Notes under the pieces: model-generated | Database searches by the model: none | Told to the model about the DNA's origin: nothing | The model's input: only the letters and a program-made list of their open reading frames with translations | NCBI RefSeq assembly: GCF_023634865.1 | Contig: NZ_JAMLJN010000004.1 | Coordinates: 124,001-188,000, forward strand | Direction: 5' to 3' | DNA length: 64,000 nt | Origin: Flavobacterium fragile | GTDB taxonomy: Bacteria > Bacteroidota > Bacteroidia > Flavobacteriales > Flavobacteriaceae | Shown here: positions 8,224 through 15,840 of the stretch, piece after piece | Numbering within the stretch: the first letter of the stretch is position 1 | Layout: each line of letters starts with the position of its first letter | Program-made: the position numbers and the translations under genes

Positions 8224-8305
8224 GGGGAGATACTCAAGCGGCCAACGAGGGCGGACTGTAAATCCGCTGGTTACACCTTCGCAGGTTCGAATCCTGCTCT
8301 CCCCA
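8224..8305 (+). tRNA. tRNA-Tyr (GTA anticodon)
   Basis: The acceptor stem GGGGAGA pairs with TCTCCCC (8298-8304), with A8305 as discriminator. The anticodon stem is GCGGA/TCCGC with anticodon GTA at 8258-8260, and the T arm is GCAGG-TTCGAAT-CCTGC. The long variable arm is the class II form expected for bacterial tRNA-Tyr. The 3' CCA is not encoded and must be added. Confidence 0.97.
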
Positions 8306-8306
8306 C

Positions 8307-8335
8307 AAAAGCACTTCGGTTGAAGTGCTTTTTTT
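8307..8335 (+). terminator. tRNA-Tyr terminator
   Basis: Stem AAAAGCACTTC (8307-8317), loop GGTT, GAAGTGCTTTT (8322-8332), then a run of T. Confidence 0.9.
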
Positions 8336-8373
8336 GTTTTTATTGTCGGCCTTATCTCAGGGGTACTACAACT

Positions 8374-8417
8374 ATGGAGTATCTATGGAGTATCTATGAA
8401 GTATCTATGAAGCATCT
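8374..8417 (+). repeat. Four 11-bp tandem repeats
   Basis: The units ATGGAGTATCT, ATGGAGTATCT, ATGAAGTATCT and ATGAAGCATCT follow each other without gaps. They lie in the 145-bp spacer between the tRNA-Tyr terminator and the DUF6642-like gene. The period of 11 is near one helical turn and does not fit a coding repeat. The function is unknown. Confidence 0.85.
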
Positions 8418-8480
8418 ACGGATTAGCTCTACGAAGACTTAGATAAAACAAACGAACAACTTCAACTTTAAAAGTATTAA

Positions 8481-9038
8481 ATGTCAAATAATAGCAAACT
8501 TTTTTGTCTTGATGGTGTATCAGACAAAAACTCTGAAACTTTAAATGTAATGCTTCCATCATTGGAAAAATTGGCTTTAGAATATCACATTACAAATGTA
8601 TACCAAACCTGCTATAGCATAGAAGGATTAGAAGAAAGCTTATCTACTTTACTTTACGAAGATCGAAACTTCCGTGATTATGAAATTATCTACTTCGTGT
8701 TTCAAGGAAGAGATAACAATATCATAATTGACAATTATTTGTATAGCTTTGAAGAAATAGCAGAATTCTTTGAGGGCAAACTAACTAACAAACGCATTCA
8801 TTTTGCAAATACGCTACAATTAGATTTAGATTCCGAAACTGCTCAATATTTTTTGGATGTAACAGGAGCTATCTCGATTTCAGGATATCGCAATCCTGCT
8901 CCTATTCTGAGCACTATAATTGATAATCCGTTCTTCTCCTTATGTCAGGAATATGATGATGCAACCGATATTGTTGAAGAATTATTCGAAAAATACGGAG
9001 CTTTAGCTAAAGGAATGGGATTTGTTTTGTATTGTTAA
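8481..9038 (+). CDS. DUF6642-like protein (caspase/CHAT-like fold, catalytic pair apparently lost)
   Basis: A 185-residue cytoplasmic protein. The layout FCLDGVSD ... YEIIYFVFQGRDN ... IHFANTLQL ... TGAISISGYRN resembles DUF6642, whose members carry an AFHG histidine and an HFGSC cysteine as in CHAT proteases. Here these positions read FQG (Q75) and HFANT (N110/T111), so the His/Cys pair seems absent and the protein is likely not a protease. The family call is from recognition and the alignment is by eye. It stands alone, convergent with ytxJ 5 bp away. Confidence 0.65.
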   Translation: MSNNSKLFCLDGVSDKNSETLNVMLPSLEKLALEYHITNVYQTCYSIEGLEESLSTLLYEDRNFRDYEIIYFVFQGRDNNIIIDNYLYSFEEIAEFFEGKLTNKRIHFANTLQLDLDSETAQYFLDVTGAISISGYRNPAPILSTIIDNPFFSLCQEYDDATDIVEELFEKYGALAKGMGFVLYC

Positions 9039-9043
9039 CTTCT

Positions 9044-9379
9044 TTACAAATACTTCGCAATTTCTTCCGCTTGAATGCTGTGATGTGAAACACGATATAC
9101 TACTTCCCCATCCTTCAAAACTATAACTTGTGGAGATTGGTGTATCACATTTAATTCATCCGCTATAAAATTGGATACACTTCGATAGGAAAGTAAATCC
9201 AAATAGTTAAAATCCGCTTTCGCGGTTAATAAATCATTTCCATTAATTAAACGTTCTTTTGCATAAGCACTAATACCACAAGTTACACTATCTTTAAAAA
9301 TAATTTGTGGTTTTTCATATGATTTTTGAACAATATCTTTTACTTGTTGGTCGGTTGTAATTGGATTCCAGTTTTTCAT
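9044..9379 (-). CDS. ytxJ: YtxJ, bacillithiol-system redox protein
   Basis: A 111-residue thioredoxin-fold protein with a single active-site cysteine in SVTCGIS. It is thought to act as a monothiol bacilliredoxin, removing bacillithiol from mixed disulfides. Its presence implies that the organism uses bacillithiol rather than glutathione, as known for many Flavobacteriia. It has no signal peptide. The start is the first ATG; AT-rich repeat DNA lies upstream. Confidence 0.85.
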   Translation of the reverse strand: MKNWNPITTDQQVKDIVQKSYEKPQIIFKDSVTCGISAYAKERLINGNDLLTAKADFNYLDLLSYRSVSNFIADELNVIHQSPQVIVLKDGEVVYRVSHHSIQAEEIAKYL

Positions 9380-9389
9380 AGTTTTTTTG

Positions 9390-9414
9390 TTTCAGGTTTC
9401 AGGTTTCAAGTTTT
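9390..9414. repeat. GTTTCAG heptamer repeat
   Basis: Three GTTTCAG/GTTTCAA units run in tandem, followed by GTTT. The same family in the opposite orientation appears at 61331-61355. It sits upstream of ytxJ, in the spacer to selO. Confidence 0.7.
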
Positions 9415-9548
9415 TGGAACACAGATTATAAAAATTAGCGTAATCTTTAAAATCTTACATGAGCTTTATTCAACGTATTGCTTCACTTATTTTTTTCTTA
9501 TATGACTTACATGTTAAATTAACCTTTTTGTTACTTTTGCTAATAAAT

Positions 9549-11108
9549 CTAAGAACTACAAGACAACATCGAACACCCTACTTTATTTCGTGCCCAATCT
9601 GGTCGTTTAGCAAACCATTTCTCATTTTGTGGTTGCTCATCGTAAGGATGTTTTAGTAACTCATGAAATTCATTAATCAAAGTATAATCTTCCTTCTCAG
9701 CCGCATCGATAGCTAATTGTGCCATGTAATTTCGTAATACGTATTTTGGATTCACTTTATTCATCCTAACTTTTCTATCTGTATCAGAAATAGAATCTTC
9801 ATTTAACTTTTTAAGATAAGCTTCCATCCAATTGAACCAACTAGTTTTTATTGTTGTCACTATAGCATCCGATTGATAAAAAGCATATTCTATTTTTGAT
9901 AAGGCAATTTCGGGCGAATCTGATTTTAAAACATTAGCTAAATTGCGATAGAAAATTGTCATATCTGTTTCATAAGCCGTTAATAAGGTTGTCAATTCAT
10001 CCTGAAAATCGGAATCATATACTGAAGTTAGTCCTAATTTTTCCTGCATCATCAATGGAAATTTCGCGTCAAAATGATGACTGTAACTATTCAAAATAGT
10101 TTCCATAGCTGGAATATCTTCAATCAAAGGATATAAAGCATTTCCTAATTGAATCAAATTCCACAACGCAATATCAGGTTGGTTTCTGAATCGGTAACGT
10201 TTTCCTTCAGCATCGGTTGTGTTAGGAGTCCAATCAGGATTATAATCTTCTAACCAACCATAAGGACCGTAATCAATTGTGAGTCCTAAAATCGACATAT
10301 TATCCGTATTCATAACACCGTGAACAAAACCTACACGTTGCCATTCTACTATCATATCCACCGTTCGATTCACTACTTCTTGATAAAAAGCCAAATACTT
10401 TTCTTTTCCTGTCTCTTTAATTTGTGGATAGAAATGGTGAATCGTGTAATCTGCTAATGCCTTTAAATTTGGCAAATCTTTTCGAGCCGCTAACAATTCG
10501 AAATTTCCAAAACGAATAAACGAAGGTGCTACTCTACACACCACCGCTCCGTCTTCATATGCTGGATTACCATTATATAAAATATCACGTAGTACTTTAT
10601 CACCAGTGGTTACTAGAGACAATGAACGCGTTGTGGGAACTCCCAAATGAAACATCGCTTCACTACACAAATGTTCCCGAATAGAAGAACGTAATACTGC
10701 TAAACCATCCGCATTTCGTGAATAAGGAGTTTCTCCTGCTCCTTTTAACTGTAGTGCCCAACGTTTCTTATTGTTTATAACTTCAAACAAATTAATGGCC
10801 CTACCATCACCTAATTGTCCCGCCCAATTCCCAAATTGATGTCCGGCATACGCCATTGCAAAAGGTTGGGTTTCTGGTAATATTTTACTACCTGAAACCA
10901 CCTCTAAAAACTCTTTAGATGTAAGATCATCTTTAGATAAACCAATTAAATCAGCTACCTCAGTTGTAACATGAAGTAATTGAGGATTGCTGGGAACACG
11001 AGGCGTTACAAATGAATAACAAGCTCCAAAAACTTGTCTTCGAGTATTTGAAGTATCCGTATCAGCGGTTAACTCTTTGTTAAACGTATCGTTTAGGTGT
11101 AATTTCAT
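9549..11108 (-). CDS. selO: SelO/YdiU-family protein adenylyltransferase
   Basis: A pseudokinase that transfers AMP from ATP to Ser, Thr or Tyr of target proteins and protects against oxidative stress in other bacteria. Of its 519 residues, the kinase-like core shows LQLKGAGETPYSR, the SSIREHLCSEAM helix and the metal-binding NTDNMSILGLTIDYG. The C-terminus GCSMLSCSS has C512 and C517, matching the redox pair position where some SelO proteins carry selenocysteine. It starts 1 bp after yaaA, so the two oxidative-stress genes form an operon. Confidence 0.93.
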   Translation of the reverse strand: MKLHLNDTFNKELTADTDTSNTRRQVFGACYSFVTPRVPSNPQLLHVTTEVADLIGLSKDDLTSKEFLEVVSGSKILPETQPFAMAYAGHQFGNWAGQLGDGRAINLFEVINNKKRWALQLKGAGETPYSRNADGLAVLRSSIREHLCSEAMFHLGVPTTRSLSLVTTGDKVLRDILYNGNPAYEDGAVVCRVAPSFIRFGNFELLAARKDLPNLKALADYTIHHFYPQIKETGKEKYLAFYQEVVNRTVDMIVEWQRVGFVHGVMNTDNMSILGLTIDYGPYGWLEDYNPDWTPNTTDAEGKRYRFRNQPDIALWNLIQLGNALYPLIEDIPAMETILNSYSHHFDAKFPLMMQEKLGLTSVYDSDFQDELTTLLTAYETDMTIFYRNLANVLKSDSPEIALSKIEYAFYQSDAIVTTIKTSWFNWMEAYLKKLNEDSISDTDRKVRMNKVNPKYVLRNYMAQLAIDAAEKEDYTLINEFHELLKHPYDEQPQNEKWFAKRPDWARNKVGCSMLSCSS

Positions 11109-11109
11109 G

Positions 11110-11868
11110 TTATCGGGTAAAAACTAAGGTGTTTCCTTTAGACAAATTAGCATCAAAGGCATACCCTTCGTAATTGAATTGTTTTAAATCGTCAATCGTT
11201 TCTGCATTGGTATCAATAATATATCGAACCATCAAACCTCTTGCCTTTTTCGCATAAAAACTGATCATCTTTAGTTTTCCGTCTTTGTAATCTTTAAATT
11301 CTGGAGTAATAACTGGAACTTTTAAAGCTTTTGCATCAACCGCAGAGAAATACTCATTGCTAGCTAAATTCAAAAATAGCTCATCGGTTTCTAACTCGTC
11401 GTTTAAAGCTTTTGTGAGTTTCTTTTTCCAAAATTCATATAAGTTTTTATTTGCACTGATAGGCAATGAAGTTCCCATTTCCAATCGATACGGCTGCATT
11501 AAATCGAGCGGTTTTAATATACCATACAAACCTGATAAAATTCTTAATTTTTCTTGTAAAACAGCTATTTTATCCGCTGGAATTGAATATGCATCCAATC
11601 CCGTATACACATCACCATCAAAAGCATAAACTGCTGGGCGCGCATTTTCTGAAGTAAAAGGCAAGGCCCAATTTTGATTGCGTTCCCAATTCAAATCGGC
11701 CAACTTTTCCGAAATGTCCATTAACTCCATCAAATCTTTTGGCTTTTTCTTTTTTAGCGTTTTTTGAATGGTTTCCGCTTCTTTTAAAAACAAACTTTCG
11801 GTGAAATCTTGTACAGGAAGTGGCGATTCAAAATTTAATGATTTAGCTGGTGATACTACAATTTTCAT
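11110..11868 (-). CDS. yaaA: Peroxide stress protein YaaA
   Basis: A 252-residue cytoplasmic protein of the YaaA (DUF328) family, starting with the diagnostic MKIVVSPAKSL and containing SGLYGILKPLDLMQPYRLEMGT and FYAKKARGLMVRY. In E. coli YaaA lowers free intracellular iron during hydrogen peroxide stress and binds DNA. The length is as expected. It is followed after 1 bp by selO. A good -7 element lies 30 bp upstream. Confidence 0.95.
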   Translation of the reverse strand: MKIVVSPAKSLNFESPLPVQDFTESLFLKEAETIQKTLKKKKPKDLMELMDISEKLADLNWERNQNWALPFTSENARPAVYAFDGDVYTGLDAYSIPADKIAVLQEKLRILSGLYGILKPLDLMQPYRLEMGTSLPISANKNLYEFWKKKLTKALNDELETDELFLNLASNEYFSAVDAKALKVPVITPEFKDYKDGKLKMISFYAKKARGLMVRYIIDTNAETIDDLKQFNYEGYAFDANLSKGNTLVFTR

Positions 11869-11898
11869 AACGTTTTTAGGATATTTTACTTATACTTT

Positions 11899-11906
11899 CA
11901 AAAGTA
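11899..11906 (-). promoter_or_regulatory. yaaA-selO promoter -7 element
   Basis: TACTTTTG on the minus strand (11906-11899), about 30 bp before the yaaA start. No clear -33 TTTG is seen at the right distance. Confidence 0.55.
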
Positions 11907-11972
11907 CGAAAATTAGTGAATATGAGATTTAGTAAACCATAAATAATACTTATGATACCATTAGGAATAAAA

Positions 11973-11995
11973 AAATCCCGAATAAATCGGGATTT
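11973..11995 (-). terminator. Terminator of the lipocalin-like gene
   Basis: Stem AAATCCCGA (11973-11981) and TCGGGATTT (11987-11995) with a 5-nt loop; the minus strand continues into T-rich sequence. Confidence 0.8.
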
Positions 11996-12017
11996 AGAAT
12001 GTATGAAAAGTTTTTAA

Positions 12018-12431
12018 TTACCTTCTTGTGAAAACTTGTATAAAAGTTTCTCCAGAAAAAACAATTTTCACTTTTAAAGTTGTAGCATTCAGTGTTACAA
12101 TTTCTGCGGTTGCAATCTCGCCTCCAAAATTAACAGTTAACGAGTTTCCTGATTTAGTCCATGATCCTTGGCTCAAATCTTGAGTACAATTCGTATCAAA
12201 ATAGTAATCTTTCATTACACCACCTGCTAGAAATTCTGTGTAGTCTTTTTGTGAACTGCATTCATGCTCGTAAGGAGCTAAAACCTCTTGTCCTCCAACA
12301 ATTGCACCTTCTTGAGAGTATTCCCATCTACCTTCTAGTCCAGTTGAAGAAGATGAAGAATCATCATCTTTACTACAAGAAGTTAAACCTAACACCAATG
12401 TTGAAACGAAAAGAAATAAAATTTTTTTCAT
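12018..12431 (-). CDS. Lipocalin-like lipoprotein
   Basis: A 137-residue lipoprotein with lipobox LGLTSC (C19), then an acidic Ser-rich linker (KDDDSSSSS), then a small beta-barrel-like domain starting with LEGRWEYS, typical of lipocalin-like proteins of Bacteroidota. Two cysteines (HECSSQ and DTNCTQ) could form a disulfide. The acidic residues right after the lipobox resemble the signal for export to the cell surface in Flavobacteriia. The ligand is unknown. Confidence 0.75.
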   Translation of the reverse strand: MKKILFLFVSTLVLGLTSCSKDDDSSSSSTGLEGRWEYSQEGAIVGGQEVLAPYEHECSSQKDYTEFLAGGVMKDYYFDTNCTQDLSQGSWTKSGNSLTVNFGGEIATAEIVTLNATTLKVKIVFSGETFIQVFTRR

Positions 12432-12526
12432 GAGTAAGTAATTTTTTATAGATTAATAATTATTTGTACAAATAAAAATAAAAAAATCTTACAAACAAAA
12501 AAAAATGTAAAAAAAATAGGATTTAT

Positions 12527-12793
12527 TTAACTCATTTTTCCAATAGCACAACTTACATAGGATTTTGCTTTTGATCCAAGAGTGTTGGCTTCACCATCTT
12601 CAGGATACCCAAGTGATTTCAATTTATTTTTCACTTCGTTTAGTTGCTCTTCTGTTTCATAAGAGAATGTCACAATACTTTCCTCGACATTTACCGAAAC
12701 ATTTTGGATGTCATCAATGGCTGAAATACCTTTAGTTATAGTATTCGCGCAACCACCACATTTTAAATTTTGTATATGAATTGTTGTTTCCAT
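12527..12793 (-). CDS. Heavy-metal-associated domain protein (CopZ-like)
   Basis: An 88-residue cytoplasmic metallochaperone-like protein with one HMA domain. The metal-binding motif is LKCGGCANT (CxxC at about residues 12-15), followed by the beta-alpha-beta-beta pattern ending KLKSLGYPEDGE. Copper(I) is the usual cargo in this family. A short tail carries one more cysteine (SYVSCAIG). No copper ATPase is nearby. It follows the sulfur transporter genes by 78 bp but has its own -7 element. Confidence 0.88.
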   Translation of the reverse strand: METTIHIQNLKCGGCANTITKGISAIDDIQNVSVNVEESIVTFSYETEEQLNEVKNKLKSLGYPEDGEANTLGSKAKSYVSCAIGKMS

Positions 12794-12814
12794 TTATATT
12801 GATTTAATAAATAA

Positions 12815-12822
12815 CAAATTTA
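12815..12822 (-). promoter_or_regulatory. HMA gene promoter -7 element
   Basis: TAAATTTG on the minus strand (12822-12815), 22 bp before the start codon of the HMA gene. Confidence 0.55.
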
Positions 12823-12871
12823 CAAAATTCTAACGGTAATGCATTGAAATAAAGACTACTTTAACTTAACT

Positions 12872-13285
12872 TTAATGAGGCAATTTGTCTTTTACTAAAC
12901 CATAAATATAAGTTCCAAGTAACGCCCCAATCAGGACCAAAGCAATAGCATAAGTTCCAGTTCCTAAAAGTATGAAAATAGGTCCAGGACAGCTCCCAAC
13001 TAACGCCCAACCTAAACCGAACAAACTTCCACCAATAATGTAACGCCAAAACCCACGTTCTTTTTCAATGATATTAATAGGGAGACCATTGTAATCTTTT
13101 ACCTTATATTTTTTTATCAATTGAAGACCAACAAACCCAGTAAAAAAAGCCACTCCCATAATTCCATACATATGAAATGATTGAAAATGAAACATTTCAT
13201 AAATACGGTACCAAGAAACAGCTTCACCTTTAGTTAATGCAATTCCAAAGAAAACTCCAACTAGAAAAAAACGTACTAATTTCAT
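12872..13285 (-). CDS. YeeE/YedE-type sulfur transporter, second half (DUF6691-like)
   Basis: A 137-residue inner membrane protein with about four hydrophobic helices. The signature GSLFGLGWALVGSCPGP contains the cysteine that in YeeE (thiosulfate uptake) lines the transport path. It is one half of a split transporter, with the other half 2 bp upstream. Thiosulfate or another reactive sulfur species is the likely substrate. The substrate is inferred from family knowledge. Confidence 0.85.
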   Translation of the reverse strand: MKLVRFFLVGVFFGIALTKGEAVSWYRIYEMFHFQSFHMYGIMGVAFFTGFVGLQLIKKYKVKDYNGLPINIIEKERGFWRYIIGGSLFGLGWALVGSCPGPIFILLGTGTYAIALVLIGALLGTYIYGLVKDKLPH

Positions 13286-13287
13286 AC

Positions 13288-13854
13288 TTATATAGTTTTA
13301 AAAATTAGAGGTAGAATAAAATGAGCCATTACCAATCCACCGATGAAGAAACCAATAACTGCAATTAAAGATGGTAACTGAAAATTGCTCAAACCCGAAA
13401 TAGCATGCCCAGATGTACAACCACCGGCATATCGAGTTCCAAATCCAATTAACAATCCTCCTATCAATAAAATTGCGAATCCTTTGGGAGATTGTAGCGT
13501 TTCCACACTAAAAATAGCGTCTGGCATTAATTTTCCGTTTGGAGCATCAATTCCTAAAGTTTGTAATTGTGTAATTGTGTTAGGATTGATATTTACCCCA
13601 CTCCCATTCGAAAGAAAATAAAAGGCAATAAATCCACCTACAAAAGCACCTAAAACAACCGCTAAGCTCCATTTTTGTTCGCGCCAATCCAACTTAAAGA
13701 AATCACTAAATTTTCCAGCACCTGCCATAGTACACATGGTACGAAGATTAGATGACATCCCAAATGATTTTCCGAAATAGGTTAAAATTAGCATGGTGAT
13801 TCCGATGAAAAATCCCGAAATAGCCCAATGCCAAGTGCCATAAATTAGTTCCAT
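13288..13854 (-). CDS. YeeE/YedE-type sulfur transporter, first half
   Basis: A 188-residue inner membrane protein with about five helices. The signature GGLLIGFGTRYAGGCTSGHA carries the conserved cysteine of YeeE/YedE transporters; a second cysteine lies in MCTMAGAG. Together with the downstream half it should form a complete sulfur compound transporter. No sulfurtransferase or rhodanese gene is next to it. Confidence 0.87.
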   Translation of the reverse strand: MELIYGTWHWAISGFFIGITMLILTYFGKSFGMSSNLRTMCTMAGAGKFSDFFKLDWREQKWSLAVVLGAFVGGFIAFYFLSNGSGVNINPNTITQLQTLGIDAPNGKLMPDAIFSVETLQSPKGFAILLIGGLLIGFGTRYAGGCTSGHAISGLSNFQLPSLIAVIGFFIGGLVMAHFILPLIFKTI

Positions 13855-13861
13855 AGTAATG

Positions 13862-13880
13862 CTATTTTTGGCAAAAATAG
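13862..13880. promoter_or_regulatory. Symmetric promoter element upstream of the YeeE pair
   Basis: CTATTTTTG (13862-13870), one base, CAAAAATAG (13872-13880): a perfect 9-bp inverted repeat. Each arm contains TATTTTTG, a match to TAnnTTTG, facing opposite directions. The minus-strand copy would start the YeeE transcript about 12 nt before its ATG. It could also be a repressor site on the -7 region. Confidence 0.5.
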
Positions 13881-13921
13881 AAATTCAAATCGGGATTTGT
13901 AACTTTTGTTACATTTTATAG

Positions 13922-13929
13922 TAAATTTG
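13922..13929 (+). promoter_or_regulatory. DUF4199 gene promoter -7 element
   Basis: TAAATTTG, 24 bp before the ATG at 13954. A possible TTTG lies 22 nt upstream (13896-13899). Its position rules out translation from the TTG codon at 13906. Confidence 0.6.
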
Positions 13930-13953
13930 GGCTATCAAACTAAACCTCACCAT

Positions 13954-14439
13954 ATGAAAAAATTTACTATCGAATTCAAATGGGCCATTATTTCTGTAAT
14001 TATTTTTTTGGCTTGGATGACATTAGAAAAACAGTTGGGTTTTCACAATGAAAAAATCAAATGGCAAATGGTATTCACTTTGTTGTACATTTTTCCCTCT
14101 TTTCTATTGTATTACTTAGCCTTACGTGATAAAAAGAAAAATTACTATAAAAACAACATGAATTGGCGACAAGGATTTATTTCTTCAATCGTGATATCTT
14201 TTATCATTGCTGTTTTTTCTCCCATAACACAATTTATTACACACGAATTTATTTCACCTCAATATTTTGAAAGGTTAATATCTTTATCGGTTGAGAGCAA
14301 AAGAATGACTTTGGAACAAGCACAGAGCTATTTTAATCTTACTGCATACATTTGGCAAAATATATCAAGTGGAATTTCAATAGGCGTGGTTTTTGGTGCG
14401 ATTGTTGCTTATATGATTAAAACCAAAACAGCATCATAA
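13954..14439 (+). CDS. DUF4199-like membrane protein
   Basis: An inner membrane protein of 161 residues with four predicted helices: about residues 8-25, 37-55, 71-92 and 134-155. I recognise the DUF4199 pattern (short charged loop RDKKKNYY, then WRQGF). The function is unknown. I start it at ATG 13954 (MKKFTIEFK) rather than the TTG at 13906, because the -7 promoter element lies inside the longer version. Its stop codon overlaps the next ATG by one base, so the two genes are translationally coupled. Confidence 0.82.
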   Translation: MKKFTIEFKWAIISVIIFLAWMTLEKQLGFHNEKIKWQMVFTLLYIFPSFLLYYLALRDKKKNYYKNNMNWRQGFISSIVISFIIAVFSPITQFITHEFISPQYFERLISLSVESKRMTLEQAQSYFNLTAYIWQNISSGISIGVVFGAIVAYMIKTKTAS

Positions 14440-14894
14440 TGAAATATTTTTTAACCTTACTGTCTGTATTTTTTATGACGAGTTGTGTTAGTACAAAGTC
14501 AACCTTAAAAAACGTGGACAACACAGCTAAACGACCACTTGTTAAAGATAAAGCATATGTTATTACTGAATATGCATCTGACAACAAATATGGTTACGAC
14601 CCAGATTATCCAATTAATATTGGATTCATACATGAAAAACAAGAAGATATTAACGTAGCCTACTATTTCAATGGCTTAGAAGGTCTTAAGGGAGAAAAAA
14701 TATCATATCAAAAAATTGATATGTGTTGTCCATTCCCTACTAAAAATAGTTTAATGGGTGCCGGGACTCTCAGTATTTACGAAGTTACTATAGATGATAA
14801 TCCTGCGAAAATAACACTATACTTTAATATTTATGAAAAAGGAAAGATTCTTTGTCCAAAAGGATTTAAAATAAAAAAACACACCCTTGATTAA
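14439..14894 (+). CDS. Conserved hypothetical lipoprotein
   Basis: A 151-residue lipoprotein with lipobox FMTSC (C16). The mature part is beta-rich and contains YYFNGLEGLKGEKISY, then a DMCCPFPTK motif with vicinal cysteines, then GAGTLSIYEVTID. I have a sense of seeing this layout in Bacteroidota hypothetical proteins, but no function is known. It is coupled to the DUF4199 gene by ATG/TAA overlap. Confidence 0.75.
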   Translation: MKYFLTLLSVFFMTSCVSTKSTLKNVDNTAKRPLVKDKAYVITEYASDNKYGYDPDYPINIGFIHEKQEDINVAYYFNGLEGLKGEKISYQKIDMCCPFPTKNSLMGAGTLSIYEVTIDDNPAKITLYFNIYEKGKILCPKGFKIKKHTLD

Positions 14895-14965
14895 TATTTA
14901 AAAACTTTTTATTTAAGTGTAACATTTGTAACCTTTAAAACTGCTGTATTAAAGGTTTTTATTTT

Positions 14966-14973
14966 TATCTTTG
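14966..14973 (+). promoter_or_regulatory. kdsA promoter -7 element
   Basis: TATCTTTG, 19 bp before the kdsA ATG. No clear -33 TTTG is found at the right distance. Confidence 0.6.
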
Positions 14974-14992
14974 CATCATCAAATCAACACAA

Positions 14993-15811
14993 ATGAATTT
15001 AAAAAATATCCCCCAAATAAAGCACACCGATAGTGGTAATTTTTTCTTATTATCTGGTCCTTGCGCTATTGAAGGAGAAGAAATGGCGATGCGAATTGCT
15101 GAAAAAATTGTTGCTATAACAGACAGGCTACAAATTCCCTACGTTTTTAAAGGTTCGTTCAAAAAAGCTAATCGTTCAAGAGTAGACAGTTTTACGGGAA
15201 TCGGTGATGAGAAAGCCTTAAAAATTCTTCAGAAAGTATCCAGAGAGTTTGGTGTACCTACCGTTACTGATATCCATACCAACGAAGATGCCGCTATGGC
15301 AGCTGAATACGTTGATGTATTACAAATTCCAGCTTTTTTAGTTCGTCAAACAGACTTGGTAGTAGCTGCTGCTAATACTGGAAAAACGGTAAACTTGAAA
15401 AAAGGACAATTCATGAGTCCAGAAAGTATGAAACATGCCGTTCAAAAAGTTTTAGATAGTAATAACCAAAACGTTATGGTGACTGATAGAGGAACCATGT
15501 TTGGTTATCAAGATATGATTGTAGATTTCAGAGGAATTCCAACTATGCAACAATACGCTACAACGGTTTTAGATGTTACACACTCATTACAACAACCAAA
15601 TCAAATGACAGGTGTAACAGGTGGTCGTCCAGACATGATTGAAACTATTGCAAAAGCAGGTATCGCTGTTGGGGTAGACGGAATTTTTATTGAAACACAT
15701 TTTGATCCTGCAAATGCCAAAAGTGATGGCGCTAACATGTTACATTTAGATTATTTTGAAGGTTTAATGACAAAACTTGTGGCCATCCGTAAAACGATAA
15801 ATCAATTTTAA
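14993..15811 (+). CDS. kdsA: 3-deoxy-8-phosphooctulonate synthase
   Basis: Condenses phosphoenolpyruvate with arabinose 5-phosphate to make KDO-8-phosphate for lipopolysaccharide. The 272 residues show the DAHP synthase-like barrel motifs: SGPCAIEGEE, FKGSFKKANRSR, TDIHT, QIPAFLVRQTDL and the VTGGRPD and ETHFDPANA segments. C24 in GPCAIE aligns with the metal-binding cysteine of the metal-dependent class, so that class is inferred. It is a cytoplasmic enzyme, 29 bp upstream of an outer membrane protein gene that may be co-transcribed. Confidence 0.96.
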   Translation: MNLKNIPQIKHTDSGNFFLLSGPCAIEGEEMAMRIAEKIVAITDRLQIPYVFKGSFKKANRSRVDSFTGIGDEKALKILQKVSREFGVPTVTDIHTNEDAAMAAEYVDVLQIPAFLVRQTDLVVAAANTGKTVNLKKGQFMSPESMKHAVQKVLDSNNQNVMVTDRGTMFGYQDMIVDFRGIPTMQQYATTVLDVTHSLQQPNQMTGVTGGRPDMIETIAKAGIAVGVDGIFIETHFDPANAKSDGANMLHLDYFEGLMTKLVAIRKTINQF

Positions 15812-15840
15812 TTTTAATTATTTATTATCACTAACTTCAA

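Noticed and set aside
8374-8417. Possible CRISPR array
   Set aside because: The 11-bp units are directly adjacent without spacers, and no cas genes are in the window.
9459-9656. Plus-strand open frame in the spacer and 3' end of selO
   Set aside because: It overlaps the conserved C-terminus of selO on the other strand and has hydrophobic low-complexity content with no family resemblance.
13906-13953. TTG-initiated N-terminal extension of the DUF4199 gene
   Set aside because: The -7 promoter element TAAATTTG lies inside the extension. The same logic removed upstream starts of the carbonic anhydrase, oxyR, small membrane protein, OmpW-like and Gfo/Idh/MocA genes.
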